From assembly GCA_023807065.1 (NCBI GenBank), contig JAJJLU010000335.1:1-64000 (forward strand): DNA of 64,000 nucleotides, read 5' to 3'. The notes under the pieces were generated by a model. The model searched no databases. It saw only the letters and a list, made by a program, of their open reading frames with translations, and had not been told where the DNA came from. This stretch comes from Isotricha intestinalis. Lineage: Eukaryota > Ciliophora > Litostomatea > Vestibuliferida > Isotrichidae. The translations under genes were made by a program, and so were the position numbers. Below are positions 31,187 to 40,878 of this stretch, piece after piece (the first letter of the stretch is position 1; each line of letters opens with the position of its first letter).

Positions 31187-32218
31187 TCAAAAACAACAAA
31201 ACCTAAATTTTTTTTTTTTACCTTCAACTGAAAAAGTGTATTGATTAGTTATATGATTTTTTTTTTTTAATTCATATTCTTCAGTTTGTATATACTCTTC
31301 TTTAAATTGTTTTTTTTCTATTCTTTTTGTAGAATTTGAGATTTTTGAAGTAGTATTATTTGAATCTTTTTTATCTAAGTTATTAATTATACTTTTTTTA
31401 TTAATATTTACAATTTGATTGGTTAAAACATAAACAGGTTTATTAGATAATTTATTAGGATTATTATCCAAATTTTCAATTTCAAAATCATAAGCTTTTT
31501 GTTCTTCATATTTATCATTTTGAATTGAATGCTCAGATATAAAATCACCTTCGATTGAAAATCTTTCAGATTTATGAATTGATTTTGAAAGTTCAATTTC
31601 ACTTTTATTTGATTTATTATTATATATATCTTTATTTATTGGTAATTGAGTTTCGCTCTGAGTTTTATGATTTGCTTTTTTTATTGGATATGTTTTTACT
31701 TGAGGAATATTATATACTTCTTTAGAACTTCTTTGACAATCTCTTATTTTTCTTGGACTTATAATTTTTTCTTTTTCTTTGTCTGCTGATTTATTATCTA
31801 AAATGTTGTTTTTTAATTTTTTGATTTCAAAATCCCTTGTTTTTATTCTATTTATTTTATTATCAAAATAATTTTGTATTAATAAATTTCCTTTTGGTTT
31901 TTTTTTTTCTAATATTTTTTTTGTATCATTTTGTTTTTTTATTTTTTTTTTTTGAACGTTATCATTATTTCCTTTTTCATAATCTATTGGCTCATCTAAT
32001 ATTCTACTTAATAAATTTTCATATGAATTAAAATCTTCAAGATTTTGTTCAATTTGGGGTCTTTCTATTTTATATAAGTTATTTTCATTTTGTTTTGAAT
32101 TTTCATTTTTTTCTTCTTTTGGAGCATTTACTTTTTTACCATTTATGGTTAATATTTGTGGTTGAATACTTATAACATTACCAAACATATCAGAAGCATC
32201 ATTCATATTTAATTTCAT
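31187..32218 (-). CDS. Disordered basic protein, unknown
   Basis: 343 residues, mostly Lys/Asn/Glu with no clear fold. It starts 'MKLNMNDASDMFGNVISIQPQ' and ends 'KKKKFRFCCF'. The final Cys pair beside Lys and Phe could be palmitoylated or bind a membrane; it does not match a CaaX or CC prenylation box. It is divergent from the Rab gene, with 248 bases between start codons. No function is proposed. It ends in TAA. Confidence 0.6.
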   Translation of the reverse strand: MKLNMNDASDMFGNVISIQPQILTINGKKVNAPKEEKNENSKQNENNLYKIERPQIEQNLEDFNSYENLLSRILDEPIDYEKGNNDNVQKKKIKKQNDTKKILEKKKPKGNLLIQNYFDNKINRIKTRDFEIKKLKNNILDNKSADKEKEKIISPRKIRDCQRSSKEVYNIPQVKTYPIKKANHKTQSETQLPINKDIYNNKSNKSEIELSKSIHKSERFSIEGDFISEHSIQNDKYEEQKAYDFEIENLDNNPNKLSNKPVYVLTNQIVNINKKSIINNLDKKDSNNTTSKISNSTKRIEKKQFKEEYIQTEEYELKKKNHITNQYTFSVEGKKKKFRFCCF

Positions 32219-32466
32219 TTTATAATTTTTTAATAAAGGAAATAAATTTGATTAAATTAGAATTTTTTTATTGAAAAAAAAGTTATATTTATAAAATATA
32301 AGAAACTCATATTAAATTTTAAGAAAATATAAATTGATTTTTAAGTTTAAAAATATAATTGTTTTGAAAATTAAAATTTAAAAAAAGATTCTTATAAACA
32401 TTTCAAAAATTTAGAATAAAAAAATTAAAAAATAAAATAAAAAATTTAAAAAGATTAAAAAAATAA

Positions 32467-33153
32467 ATGACCGAAGAAGATTTCGAAGAACAAGATATTC
32501 AAAATTGTCCAAAGTTAATCAAACTATCAGATTATTCCTCACTTCATAAATATATATTTAGAATTTGTTTATTAGGAGATTCAGGAGTAGGAAAAACATC
32601 ATTATTAACAAGATATTGTGATGAAGTATTTAAAGAAAAATATAGTAATACAATTGGAGTAGATTTTAGAGTAGTTACATTAAAATTTAAAGATATTTTA
32701 GCTAAAGTACATATTTGGGACACTGCTGGTCAAGAAAGATTTAAATCAATTGCAGTTAATTATTTTAGAACTAGTAATGGATTCATTTTTTGTTATGATA
32801 TTACTAATAAAAAATCATTTGAAAGTATTCAAAAATGGGTTGAATTAGCTTTTTCTAATAATGATTCTCATAAAGTTAATTTTTTAATTGGTAATAAATG
32901 TGATTTAAAAGATAAAAGAGATGTTAATATTGAAGAAGGAGAAAATTTTGCTAAAACTAATAATTTTTCTTTTATAGAAACTAGTGCAAGAGATAATACT
33001 AATGTTGATAAAGTTTTTCAATTTTTCACTTATAGATTAATTTCATATTATGAAAAAAATAAAGAAGATTATCAAGGTGATCAAACTGAAAGAAGGTTAT
33101 CTAAAGCTGAGAAAATTAGTACTGTTAGAGAGAAAAATGATTGTAAATGTTAA
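32467..33153 (+). CDS. Rab-family small GTPase
   Basis: 228 residues. All G motifs are intact: GDSGVGKTS (37-45), switch I 'NTIGVDF' (Rab-specific IGVDF), WDTAGQE (84-90), NKCD (143-146) and 'ETSA' (171-174). The C-terminus is CKC, a geranylgeranylation site, so the natural TAA end is certain. A 27-residue N-terminal extension precedes the G domain. Rabs recruit tethers and motors to specific endomembranes. The sequence falls in the broad Rab1/8/18-like set, and I cannot assign the subfamily. An in-frame TAA directly precedes the ATG. Confidence 0.93.
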   Translation: MTEEDFEEQDIQNCPKLIKLSDYSSLHKYIFRICLLGDSGVGKTSLLTRYCDEVFKEKYSNTIGVDFRVVTLKFKDILAKVHIWDTAGQERFKSIAVNYFRTSNGFIFCYDITNKKSFESIQKWVELAFSNNDSHKVNFLIGNKCDLKDKRDVNIEEGENFAKTNNFSFIETSARDNTNVDKVFQFFTYRLISYYEKNKEDYQGDQTERRLSKAEKISTVREKNDCKC

Positions 33154-33263
33154 GTTATAGTTATAATTTTTTATAGAAAAAGATTAAAATAAAATAATAT
33201 TTAATTTAATAAATTAAAAAAAAATTATAAAGAATTTCTTTCAACTATTTCTCATAATTAATT

Positions 33264-34508
33264 TTATTGATTAGGATTTTTATATAATCCATATTTTAAT
33301 TTAAATAGTTCTTTGTTGACTTTTTGAATAGTTGGAATTATATCTGTTATATTTATAGCTTTTCCACTTATGGCTTTTTTGATTATTGTAATAAATTCTT
33401 CAATTGTTTTTATTTTAATTTTTCTTTGTAAATATTTTGGATTTTCAATTTGAATCATTATATTACTTTTCTCAATGATATTTAAACTATTGAATTTATT
33501 TATAAAATTGTTATTTTCATCATTACTAATTATTTCTAATTCTTTTTCAAAATTTAAAATATTTTCATTTAAATTTTTCTCTTTTTCAAAAATATTATTA
33601 AATTTAGTAATTTTATTATTTATTTTATTTTTTAATAAATCTAAATTTTGATAGATATTATATTCATTGAGAATTGCTTGACATACTTTTTTTCCTAAAT
33701 TTAAATTTATTTTTCCTAAAAGATTTGTTTTTAATTGCTCATCATTAAATATTGAATCTTTAAGAATATTTCCAGTAGGAGTATTTAAATCTTCATCCTC
33801 TTGAGGAGTAATTAATTTATCATTGTTATCATTATTATCATTGTTATCATTGTTATCATTGTTGTCGTTGTTATCATTATTATCATTTTTATCATTGTTT
33901 GAAGTATGTTTTTCTGTTTTCTTTATTAATTCAGTTTCATTTTCATTAATATGATTTATATCTATTTTAAAATTATTATGTATTAATATTATATTCTTAT
34001 AATCTAAATTACAATAACCAGAAAATTTATTTTCTACTTTTGAATTGAATACAGGAAAAAACCTATTAAAAATATCTTCTAAAAATTTTAAAACTTTATT
34101 TATAGAAGATGCACTTTTATCCCATTTTTTATATAATTGAAAATTTACTCTCAAATCTTCTTGGGATATAAAATAATTTGGAATTGTTTTATTTATTTGA
34201 AGATTTTTCCCTTTTTTTTCTATATATATTTCTGGTGCCCCTAAAGGAAAAGAATCAGGAAAATAAATTAATAATGGAATATCATAAAATTTTCCTTTTA
34301 ATGATACTTTTAAATTATGTGCTATAATTATAATTAAAATCGGAAGAGATATTTTTGATGTTTTTCTAAATAAATACATTTTATTATTAGGAAAATCATC
34401 TAAAATTAATTGTTGAATCACTTTTTTTACACTTTTTTCATAATCTGTTTTTTCTAAAGCATCAGACAATGAAATTGTTTTAATTATATTATTGGCTTTT
34501 GGCTTCAT
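33264..34508 (-). CDS. ESCRT-I subunit Vps23/TSG101
   Basis: 414 residues. The N-terminal UEV domain (about 20-165) shows 'FYDIPLLIYFPDSFPLGAPEIYI' and 'INKVLKFLEDIFNRFFPVF', as in TSG101, and lacks a ubiquitin-conjugating Cys. A low-complexity Asp-Asn-Asn linker follows (DNA repeat near 33820-33897), then a coiled coil, then a C-terminal steadiness-box segment with 'IEEFITIIKKAISGKAINI' and 'KELFKLKYGLYKN'. The protein binds ubiquitylated cargo and assembles ESCRT-I for multivesicular-body sorting and membrane scission. It is divergent from DPM3, with only 52 bases between start codons. It ends in TAA. Confidence 0.85.
   Translation of the reverse strand: MKPKANNIIKTISLSDALEKTDYEKSVKKVIQQLILDDFPNNKMYLFRKTSKISLPILIIIIAHNLKVSLKGKFYDIPLLIYFPDSFPLGAPEIYIEKKGKNLQINKTIPNYFISQEDLRVNFQLYKKWDKSASSINKVLKFLEDIFNRFFPVFNSKVENKFSGYCNLDYKNIILIHNNFKIDINHINENETELIKKTEKHTSNNDKNDNNDNNDNNDNNDNNDNNDNNDKLITPQEDEDLNTPTGNILKDSIFNDEQLKTNLLGKINLNLGKKVCQAILNEYNIYQNLDLLKNKINNKITKFNNIFEKEKNLNENILNFEKELEIISNDENNNFINKFNSLNIIEKSNIMIQIENPKYLQRKIKIKTIEEFITIIKKAISGKAINITDIIPTIQKVNKELFKLKYGLYKNPNQ
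33820..33897. repeat. 9-bp microrepeat coding for Asp-Asn-Asn in the Vps23 gene
   Basis: Tandem TCATTGTTA-like units on the plus strand encode about seven DNN triplets in the linker between UEV and coiled coil. Units vary by single bases. Length polymorphism between strains is expected. Confidence 0.85.
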
Positions 34509-34560
34509 TTTTATTTTTTATTACTTAAAAATAATTAGGGTTACTAAAGAAATAATAAAA
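34509..34560. promoter_or_regulatory. 52-bp divergent promoter, Vps23 / DPM3
   Basis: Only 52 bases separate the two start codons. It must hold both leaders and transcription start regions, or the transcripts overlap. It contains one GC-richer patch (TTAGGGTTACTAAAG), the only sequence here that departs from A/T runs. Confidence 0.45.
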
Positions 34561-34839
34561 ATGAAAATTATTTTAAGAGATTTTTTAATTGTTTTAATAA
34601 TTTTTATTTTATGGGTGTTAGCATTAATTTATTGTCCTTTAACAGGAAAAGATAATTTATCAGAAGCTTTATATGCTTTTCCAGGTCATTTATTAATTTC
34701 TATTGGTTATTATGCAGTTTGTAATGTTTGTTATAGTATCTTATTTATCTCAGATTGTGAAAATGAATATGGAGAATTAATGGAACAATTAGAAGAAGGA
34801 AGAAAATTTTTTAAAGCTAAAAATATTAATTACAATTAA
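34561..34839 (+). CDS. DPM3: DPM3, dolichol-phosphate mannosyltransferase subunit 3
   Basis: 92 residues from the ATG at 34561, the same length as human DPM3. Two N-terminal hydrophobic helices (about 8-27 and 40-62) precede the conserved cytosolic part: 'FPGHLLISIGYYAVCNVCYS', then 'DCENEYGELMEQLEEGRKF'. The DCE-x-ELxxQ pattern is diagnostic. DPM3 tethers the DPM1 catalytic subunit to the ER membrane for dolichol-P-mannose synthesis, which feeds N-glycans, GPI anchors and O-mannose. An upstream in-frame ATG at 34492 would add 23 residues but overlaps the Vps23 start, so it is rejected. It ends in TAA. Confidence 0.88.
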   Translation: MKIILRDFLIVLIIFILWVLALIYCPLTGKDNLSEALYAFPGHLLISIGYYAVCNVCYSILFISDCENEYGELMEQLEEGRKFFKAKNINYN

Positions 34840-34989
34840 AAGAAAAAAAAGTTAAATAAGGATAATATAATATTCTAATTATCTTATTATTTAAACTTTA
34901 AAAAACTTGAAACAATAACAAAATTTTTATTAAATTTTATATTATAATAATAATTAAAAATGCTCTCATCTCTCCTTTTAAAAATGAAT

Positions 34990-36312
34990 TTATTTATTCA
35001 ACATAATAGATTGAGAATAATCTCCACTGTCAATTTTATCTTCAAAACCATTACTTAAATTAATAGATTGAGCAGTAACAGAAGTCATATCAACTTTATC
35101 AGGTTTATATTGAGCAACAACATGATTAATAACATCCCAATTAGGGCAAATAATAGGTCTATGCTTCTTAACAAAATCTCTAGCTTCTTCAACAGAATAA
35201 TCTTCATATAAAACTAAATATATTATAACAGTTGCCGCAGCTCTACTCATTCCAGCAGTACAATGAACATAAACTGTTTTACCTTTATCTAATAATTCTT
35301 TTAATTTATCTCCAGCATCTTTTAATTTTAATTCCAAATCTTCTTGATTAAAATCTTCTATTGGAAATCTTGTTATTTCAATTCCTAATTCTTTACATTC
35401 TTTTACTTGTTCTCTATGATTTATTTGACGGTGAATTAAATCTTTATCAGTTTGAACATTTAATATTGAATTTATATTTGCTTGGGCTATTTCCTTAAAA
35501 TCATTATAACTTTGAGGATATGGTCCAATATATATATTTTTATCTCCCATTCTATTAAAAACTAAATTGGCAACGAAATTAACATCAAGTTCTTCAAGAA
35601 AAGAATTTACTAATAATTTATTTTCATCTGGATTATCTTCAAGTAAATCTTTATTTTCTTCACAATCTAAATCAAAAATTATTTTTAAATGTCTATTTGG
35701 TTCTCTTTCCCAAACTGCAGTTTTTTTTTCTGAATTATAAATAGAATATCTATATTCAAAATCATAATTTCTAGGATCATCAATTCTCATTGGAATAGTA
35801 ACATTCCAGAATTTTCCTCTAATTGCATTTCCATCTTTAGCAACAATTTCTTTATCATTTGAAAGTTCCATTTTTATTGGTTTTTCATCTTCTCTCAACC
35901 AATTAGCTAAACCAATTGGTTCTCCTACAATTTGCAGATTTTCATATTTATTTTTTAACGGGAAATATATATTAAAATTAATTTTAAAATGATTCCACAT
36001 ACAATCTAATATATATTTCCCATCTGAAGTTTTTTTTAATCCTTTTAAATATTCTGTACCTAATAATCTATTTGGTCCTACTTCCCAACGTCTTTCATTG
36101 TTTTCTCCTATACAAACAAATTTATATTTTATTAAATTTGAACTTTTTGGTAATGTTAAATCTTTTTTCCAAATATGTCCTTCATACCATCCTAAACGAA
36201 ATTTTGCATCTTTCCAATTTCCGAATATTGGGTCTGAACCTAAGATATATATATTTTCTCCCTGATTTGTTTCATATTTGATTTGAAATTGAAATGTTAT
36301 TTTTGAATCCAT
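34990..36312 (-). CDS. Laforin-like glucan phosphatase with two CBM20 domains
   Basis: 440 residues. Two tandem CBM20-type starch-binding modules occupy about 3-105 and 108-215, with 'GSDPIFGNWKDAKF' and 'IVGEPIGLANWLREDEKPI' as their signatures. A dual-specificity phosphatase domain (about 255-405) carries C351-T-A-G-M-S-R357 in 'VYVHCTAGMSRAAATV', and a likely general-acid Asp in 'FPIEDFNQ'. Animal laforin has one CBM20 plus the phosphatase. Such enzymes remove phosphate from glycogen or amylopectin so the granule stays degradable. The position usually Gly in CxAGxGR is Ser here. A role on storage amylopectin in the cytoplasm is inferred. It ends in TAA. Confidence 0.85.
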   Translation of the reverse strand: MDSKITFQFQIKYETNQGENIYILGSDPIFGNWKDAKFRLGWYEGHIWKKDLTLPKSSNLIKYKFVCIGENNERRWEVGPNRLLGTEYLKGLKKTSDGKYILDCMWNHFKINFNIYFPLKNKYENLQIVGEPIGLANWLREDEKPIKMELSNDKEIVAKDGNAIRGKFWNVTIPMRIDDPRNYDFEYRYSIYNSEKKTAVWEREPNRHLKIIFDLDCEENKDLLEDNPDENKLLVNSFLEELDVNFVANLVFNRMGDKNIYIGPYPQSYNDFKEIAQANINSILNVQTDKDLIHRQINHREQVKECKELGIEITRFPIEDFNQEDLELKLKDAGDKLKELLDKGKTVYVHCTAGMSRAAATVIIYLVLYEDYSVEEARDFVKKHRPIICPNWDVINHVVAQYKPDKVDMTSVTAQSINLSNGFEDKIDSGDYSQSIMLNK

Positions 36313-36387
36313 TTTTTGTTTTGTTTTTTTAAATATATTAATATTAGTTTATTTGGATTTAATTTTTTTTTATTTTTTTAATTATTA

Positions 36388-37155
36388 TTAAGCTTTTTGA
36401 TGGAGATGTTTTGGAAGAGATTTGTGGGAAGAAAATAGTATTAATTTGGTTATTTTGAAAATAAATGTTAACATTATTATTATAAAGTAAACTTTGGCAT
36501 TTATTTTTATTTTTGTTACATTTTCTTGTTTTTTTTGGATTTTTATTGTTTTATATTTTATTTTGAAAGTTTTAACTTTTTTTAATTGTTCTTCTAATTT
36601 ATTTAATCTTTCTTTTATTTCATAACATTTTCTTTTAAAATATTCATTTTCTTCTGTGGTTCTTCCTTTATTTAATGAAATATTCACATTTTCTATATTA
36701 TTAGCGTTTTCTTGAGTATTTCCTTTTAAATTTTTTTTAATTTGTATAGGACAATTACTTTGAATCCAAGAATAAATATCTCTAATATCAGCTTTTCCAA
36801 TATAAAGAGAAGATATTTTTTTGGAACCAGGTTTAAAAAGTGCAATGTTTGGAAAAGCGAAAATACCATATTCTTCAGAAATTTTTGAATTTTCGTCAGC
36901 ATTAATTTTACTTATAATTATATCTTTTCTAGTTGAATTAAAAATTTTAAATATTTCTTCATATATAGGAAATAAAGTTCTACAATATACACACCATTTT
37001 GTATAGAATTGAAGAATTATATATTTATCAGAACCTAAATAATCTGTAATATTTTCACTTGTAAATTCTATTACTTTTGAGCCATGCCACCATTGTTTTT
37101 TATTTAAACATACATTAAATAATGAAATTATAATCAAAATAAATATTGCTTTCAT
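36388..37155 (-). CDS. ER thioredoxin-fold membrane protein (PDI/TMX-like)
   Basis: 255 residues with a signal peptide (about 1-18), a thioredoxin domain with W54-C55-V-Y-C58 and the loop 'AFPNIALF', a charged coiled-coil stretch (about 170-205) and a C-terminal membrane span (about 222-240). The luminal active-site pair predicts oxidoreductase or isomerase activity on secretory proteins. CVYC is an unusual but intact CxxC. The tail is 'SLPKHLHQKA' and is not a KDEL; the C-terminal span would keep it in the membrane. It ends in TAA. Confidence 0.83.
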   Translation of the reverse strand: MKAIFILIIISLFNVCLNKKQWWHGSKVIEFTSENITDYLGSDKYIILQFYTKWCVYCRTLFPIYEEIFKIFNSTRKDIIISKINADENSKISEEYGIFAFPNIALFKPGSKKISSLYIGKADIRDIYSWIQSNCPIQIKKNLKGNTQENANNIENVNISLNKGRTTEENEYFKRKCYEIKERLNKLEEQLKKVKTFKIKYKTIKIQKKQENVTKIKINAKVYFIIIMLTFIFKITKLILFSSHKSLPKHLHQKA

Positions 37156-38065
37156 TTATTTTTAGTTTTAAATGCTGAATATTCAAAAAATACTTTTACT
37201 AAAAATTATATATATTTAATTTAATCAAAAAATAAAAGTATATAATTAATTAATATTTATACTAAAAAAATATAGAATAAAGTTTGATAATTAATAAAAT
37301 ATTAACATTAATAACATTTTGGATTTTTCTTCTTATTAATGCATTTCTTCAAAAAAATTATGTGAGACAAAATTTTTCATTGATAAACTCATAATTATCT
37401 TTCTTATTTAAACTATAAAATTTGAAAATAAATCATCAAATAATCGAAGTTTCCATAATTTTAATGTTTGAATTTCACAAAAATTTTTCTCTAAAATTTA
37501 TTAATCTTTTTTTTATTTATACAAAAATTCCAAAATTTAAATAAATAGAGTAAAATTGAAATATTTCATTGAAATAGATTATAACAATAAACTATTATAA
37601 ACATATTTCTTAATTAATAAAAATTAAAGAATAATTAGTTGTTTTTATCTTCCTATACTATACACAAATATTTTATTTTTTAATGCTTTTCAATATAATT
37701 AATGTTCTATGAATTCAATTTATTTTTTTCAATTCTTTTAATTCATTATTTCTTATCTCAGGCATAACAATTAATTCATTTGAAGGTTTAGGTTTATTCA
37801 TTTAAAACAATAATTTATAAAATTTTTTTTTATAAATTTTAAAAAATGAATGAATAATTTCGATATTTAATTATATAAAAATTAAACAATTTAAAAATAT
37901 TAATATGTAATTAAAGTGAACAAATCTTTATATTATAAAAGTATTATTACCTAAATAACTGCTCAACCACATCAAAATATTATTATTATTTAGAATTTAG
38001 TAGAATCAAATATTTAAATAATAAAAAAAATAAAAAAATTATTTCATATAAATTTAAATAAATTA
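37156..38065. other. Intergenic region with one micro-ORF
   Basis: About 910 bases upstream of a divergent pair. A 28-codon minus-strand ORF at 37715-37801 (listed separately) is the only coding-like element. The rest is A/T-rich without recognised motifs and should contain the kinase promoter. Confidence 0.5.
37715..37801 (-). CDS. Micro-ORF of 28 codons, doubtful
   Basis: ATG to TGA reading 'MNKPKPSNELIVMPEIRNNE' and then a short Lys/Leu-rich end. Its codon composition (GAA, CCT, TCA with A/T third positions) resembles genes here, but an open run this short occurs often by chance in such DNA. It could be a relic or small peptide gene. Confidence 0.22.
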   Translation of the reverse strand: MNKPKPSNELIVMPEIRNNELKELKKIN

Positions 38066-40675
38066 ATGTCCCAAATATCAAAGAACATTAATAAAAATTT
38101 TGGACATGTAATAATAAAACAACCAAAAAGTAATAGTCTCTCTCCAGATACAATAAAATGTAAAAGAATAGGAAATTACATTTTATCTAACACAATAGGA
38201 ACAGGAACATTTAGTAAAGTTAAACTTGGAATTCATTTACCAACTCAGCAAAAAGTAGCAATAAAAATTTTAGATAAAGATAAAATAAAAGATGAAAGTG
38301 ATATAGAAAGAATAAGTCGAGAAATTCATATATTAAAAAATTTAAGACATAATAATATAGCTCAACTATATGAAAATATTACAAGTGAAAGACACATATA
38401 TATTGTAATGGAATATGTAGACGGTAAAGATTTATTTCAATATATATATTCTTTAAAAAGATTAAATGAATTAAAAGCATGTTTTCTATTTCGTCAATTA
38501 ATATCTGCTTTAGAATATATTCATACTTTAGGAATTGTTCATAGAGATATTAAACCAGAAAATATATTATTAAGTAAAGATCATAAAAAAGTTAAATTAG
38601 TTGATTTTGGATTGTCTAATTCTTACCAACATGGAACTTTAATTAAAACTGCATGTGGAAGTCCTTGTTATGCAGCTCCTGAAATGATAAGTGGAAAAAA
38701 ATATAATGGTTTATATTCTGATTTATGGTGTTGTGGTGTTGTTTTATATTGTATGTTATGTGGAAAATTACCTTTTGATGATGAAAAAATAGAAGTTTTA
38801 TATAGAAAAATTAGAAGTGGAAATTATATTATTCCTAATTATTTAAGTGATATTGCTCAAGATGCATTAAGGAGAATTTTAACTGTTAATCCTGAAAAAA
38901 GAATTAAGTTAAAAGAGTTAAAAATTCATCCTTTTTTTAATTTAGACAAAACTCCTTTAGAAAGAGGAATTTTAATTGGGATTGAAGATATTTATGTTAA
39001 TTATGATATAGTCAAAGAAATTAAAGAAAAGTATTTTGAGAATAAAGATAAGGTCAATGAGAATTATATTATTGAAAATATTAAACAAAATTATTATAAT
39101 AATATTACTGCTATTTACTATCTTTTATTGAAAAAAAAAGAAGAAGAAAGCAGATTGGAAAAAGAAAATGAAAAGAAAAAAATAATATGTGATAATAATA
39201 ATAGTAATGATAGTGAGAATAAAAAAAATAGTACAATATTTAATTTAGATAATGTTAAGAAATTATCTTTTAATAATAATCAAAATAATGAAAGTATTAA
39301 TTTAAATAATTCAAATAATAGATATAATGTTGTTGTAATAAATAATTTTATGGGAGAATCAAATGATAATCATAATAATAACATTTCAATATCAACAAAT
39401 AAAAAAAAAGTAAATGAAAATAATATAGTATCAATCAATTTAGATTCTCAAAATAAAATAACAACAAAAATAAATTTAAATAAATTTATTTCTACTCATT
39501 TAAAAAAAAATCATAACAGCAGAAATTTATCAAATTTAATTTCTCAAAAAAATAACACAGTTTCATTAGGAGGAAATCAAAACATAAATAATACAATTAT
39601 GAATAATACAACAAATATAGAAAATACAGTTAATACATATAAAATTGGAATTAAAAAAGATATGAAAAAATTTCTTTTTAATTCTCCAACTCCTTCAGAA
39701 GAGAATTTAAAATTAATTATAAAAAATAAAAATAAAAAATCTAAACCTAGAACAACAAATTTAAGTAGAAATATTAAAACAATAAATCAAGCAAGAACTC
39801 AATTTAAAAATGATGGTAAATCAAAAAGAGAAAATTTAACTAAATATGTTAATAAATTATATGTTAAAAAATTATTTGAAAATGAACATTCATTTAATAA
39901 AGAATCAAATATAAATAATGGAAGTAATAATTTAAATAATATGTCTTTAAATTTAACAAGTTATATAAGTAATCCAAAGAAAAAATTATTTAATTTAAAA
40001 AGTAATAGTTTAAATAGGAAACCTCTAAAATCAACACAAAATAGTAAACAAACTTCAAAAAATCATTCAAATGTTTCTGAATTTGATAATTCTCAACAAA
40101 AAAATTTTTTAAAAAATGTGATTCCAAAAAACACTGAATCTAAAAAAACTAATCATGTATTTAGAAATAGATACTCTTTAAATTTAAAAACACAAAATAA
40201 TTCAAAAGAAAAAGGAAATAATTTAAAAAAGAATTTTAAAACAAATTCTTTAAGTAAAGAAAAAGAAAAAAATTCAATGAAAAGAAATACTAATATTGAA
40301 TATACAAATAATACTAAAACTCTTATGAATGAACCTAAATATTCAAATCAAAAAATAATCAAAAATAATAATTCAATAAATCAAAGTATAAAAGCTAAAA
40401 AAAATAATTTAATAGGTATTCATTCAATTAATTTTGGTAACATGATTAAAAAAAATAATAATTCAAAAGATAATAAAAAACAAAAATTAAATATTAAAAA
40501 TTTTTCAATCAATCATCAAAAACAATTTAAATTTTTAAAATCAATTACAACTCATAATAGTAAAGAAAAAAATACATCAACAATAAAATCATCATATTTA
40601 AATAAACCTAAAACAATTAATGAAAATTCTTTACTGAATAAAATTCCTAGAAAAAATTTAAGCATAAAAATATAA
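38066..40675 (+). CDS. AMPK/MARK-like Ser/Thr kinase with UBA-like domain
   Basis: 869 residues. The kinase domain spans about 38-290: G-loop GTGTFSKV (45-52), K67, E86, HRD (159-161), DFG (180-182) and an activation loop with T195 in 'KTACGSPCYAAPE', the LKB1-type site of AMPK relatives. After the domain, 'ENYIIENIKQNYYNNITAIY' and 'YLLL' resemble the UBA/autoinhibitory segment of SNF1/MARK kinases. The remaining 480 residues are Asn/Lys/Ser-rich and disordered. All catalytic residues are present, so it should be active. Energy, polarity or ciliary roles are possible; none is assigned. It ends in TAA. Confidence 0.92.
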   Translation: MSQISKNINKNFGHVIIKQPKSNSLSPDTIKCKRIGNYILSNTIGTGTFSKVKLGIHLPTQQKVAIKILDKDKIKDESDIERISREIHILKNLRHNNIAQLYENITSERHIYIVMEYVDGKDLFQYIYSLKRLNELKACFLFRQLISALEYIHTLGIVHRDIKPENILLSKDHKKVKLVDFGLSNSYQHGTLIKTACGSPCYAAPEMISGKKYNGLYSDLWCCGVVLYCMLCGKLPFDDEKIEVLYRKIRSGNYIIPNYLSDIAQDALRRILTVNPEKRIKLKELKIHPFFNLDKTPLERGILIGIEDIYVNYDIVKEIKEKYFENKDKVNENYIIENIKQNYYNNITAIYYLLLKKKEEESRLEKENEKKKIICDNNNSNDSENKKNSTIFNLDNVKKLSFNNNQNNESINLNNSNNRYNVVVINNFMGESNDNHNNNISISTNKKKVNENNIVSINLDSQNKITTKINLNKFISTHLKKNHNSRNLSNLISQKNNTVSLGGNQNINNTIMNNTTNIENTVNTYKIGIKKDMKKFLFNSPTPSEENLKLIIKNKNKKSKPRTTNLSRNIKTINQARTQFKNDGKSKRENLTKYVNKLYVKKLFENEHSFNKESNINNGSNNLNNMSLNLTSYISNPKKKLFNLKSNSLNRKPLKSTQNSKQTSKNHSNVSEFDNSQQKNFLKNVIPKNTESKKTNHVFRNRYSLNLKTQNNSKEKGNNLKKNFKTNSLSKEKEKNSMKRNTNIEYTNNTKTLMNEPKYSNQKIIKNNNSINQSIKAKKNNLIGIHSINFGNMIKKNNNSKDNKKQKLNIKNFSINHQKQFKFLKSITTHNSKEKNTSTIKSSYLNKPKTINENSLLNKIPRKNLSIKI

Positions 40676-40878
40676 TATTTACATTTTTTTGAATATATTA
40701 ATATTCTTTTTTACAATCAAAACAAATTTTGTATTTTTAAAACACTAATATATCATATAAAAATATTAGTATGATTTAAATTATAAATAGATATTATATA
40801 TATTTATTTCTATTTAAAAATTGAAAATTAATAATATAATAACTTAATTAAAATTACTATTTAATAAAATGTTTAAAA

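Noticed and set aside
34492..34560. Upstream ATG for DPM3 at 34492
   Set aside because: It would overlap the Vps23 start and add 23 non-conserved residues; the ATG at 34561 gives the family length of 92.
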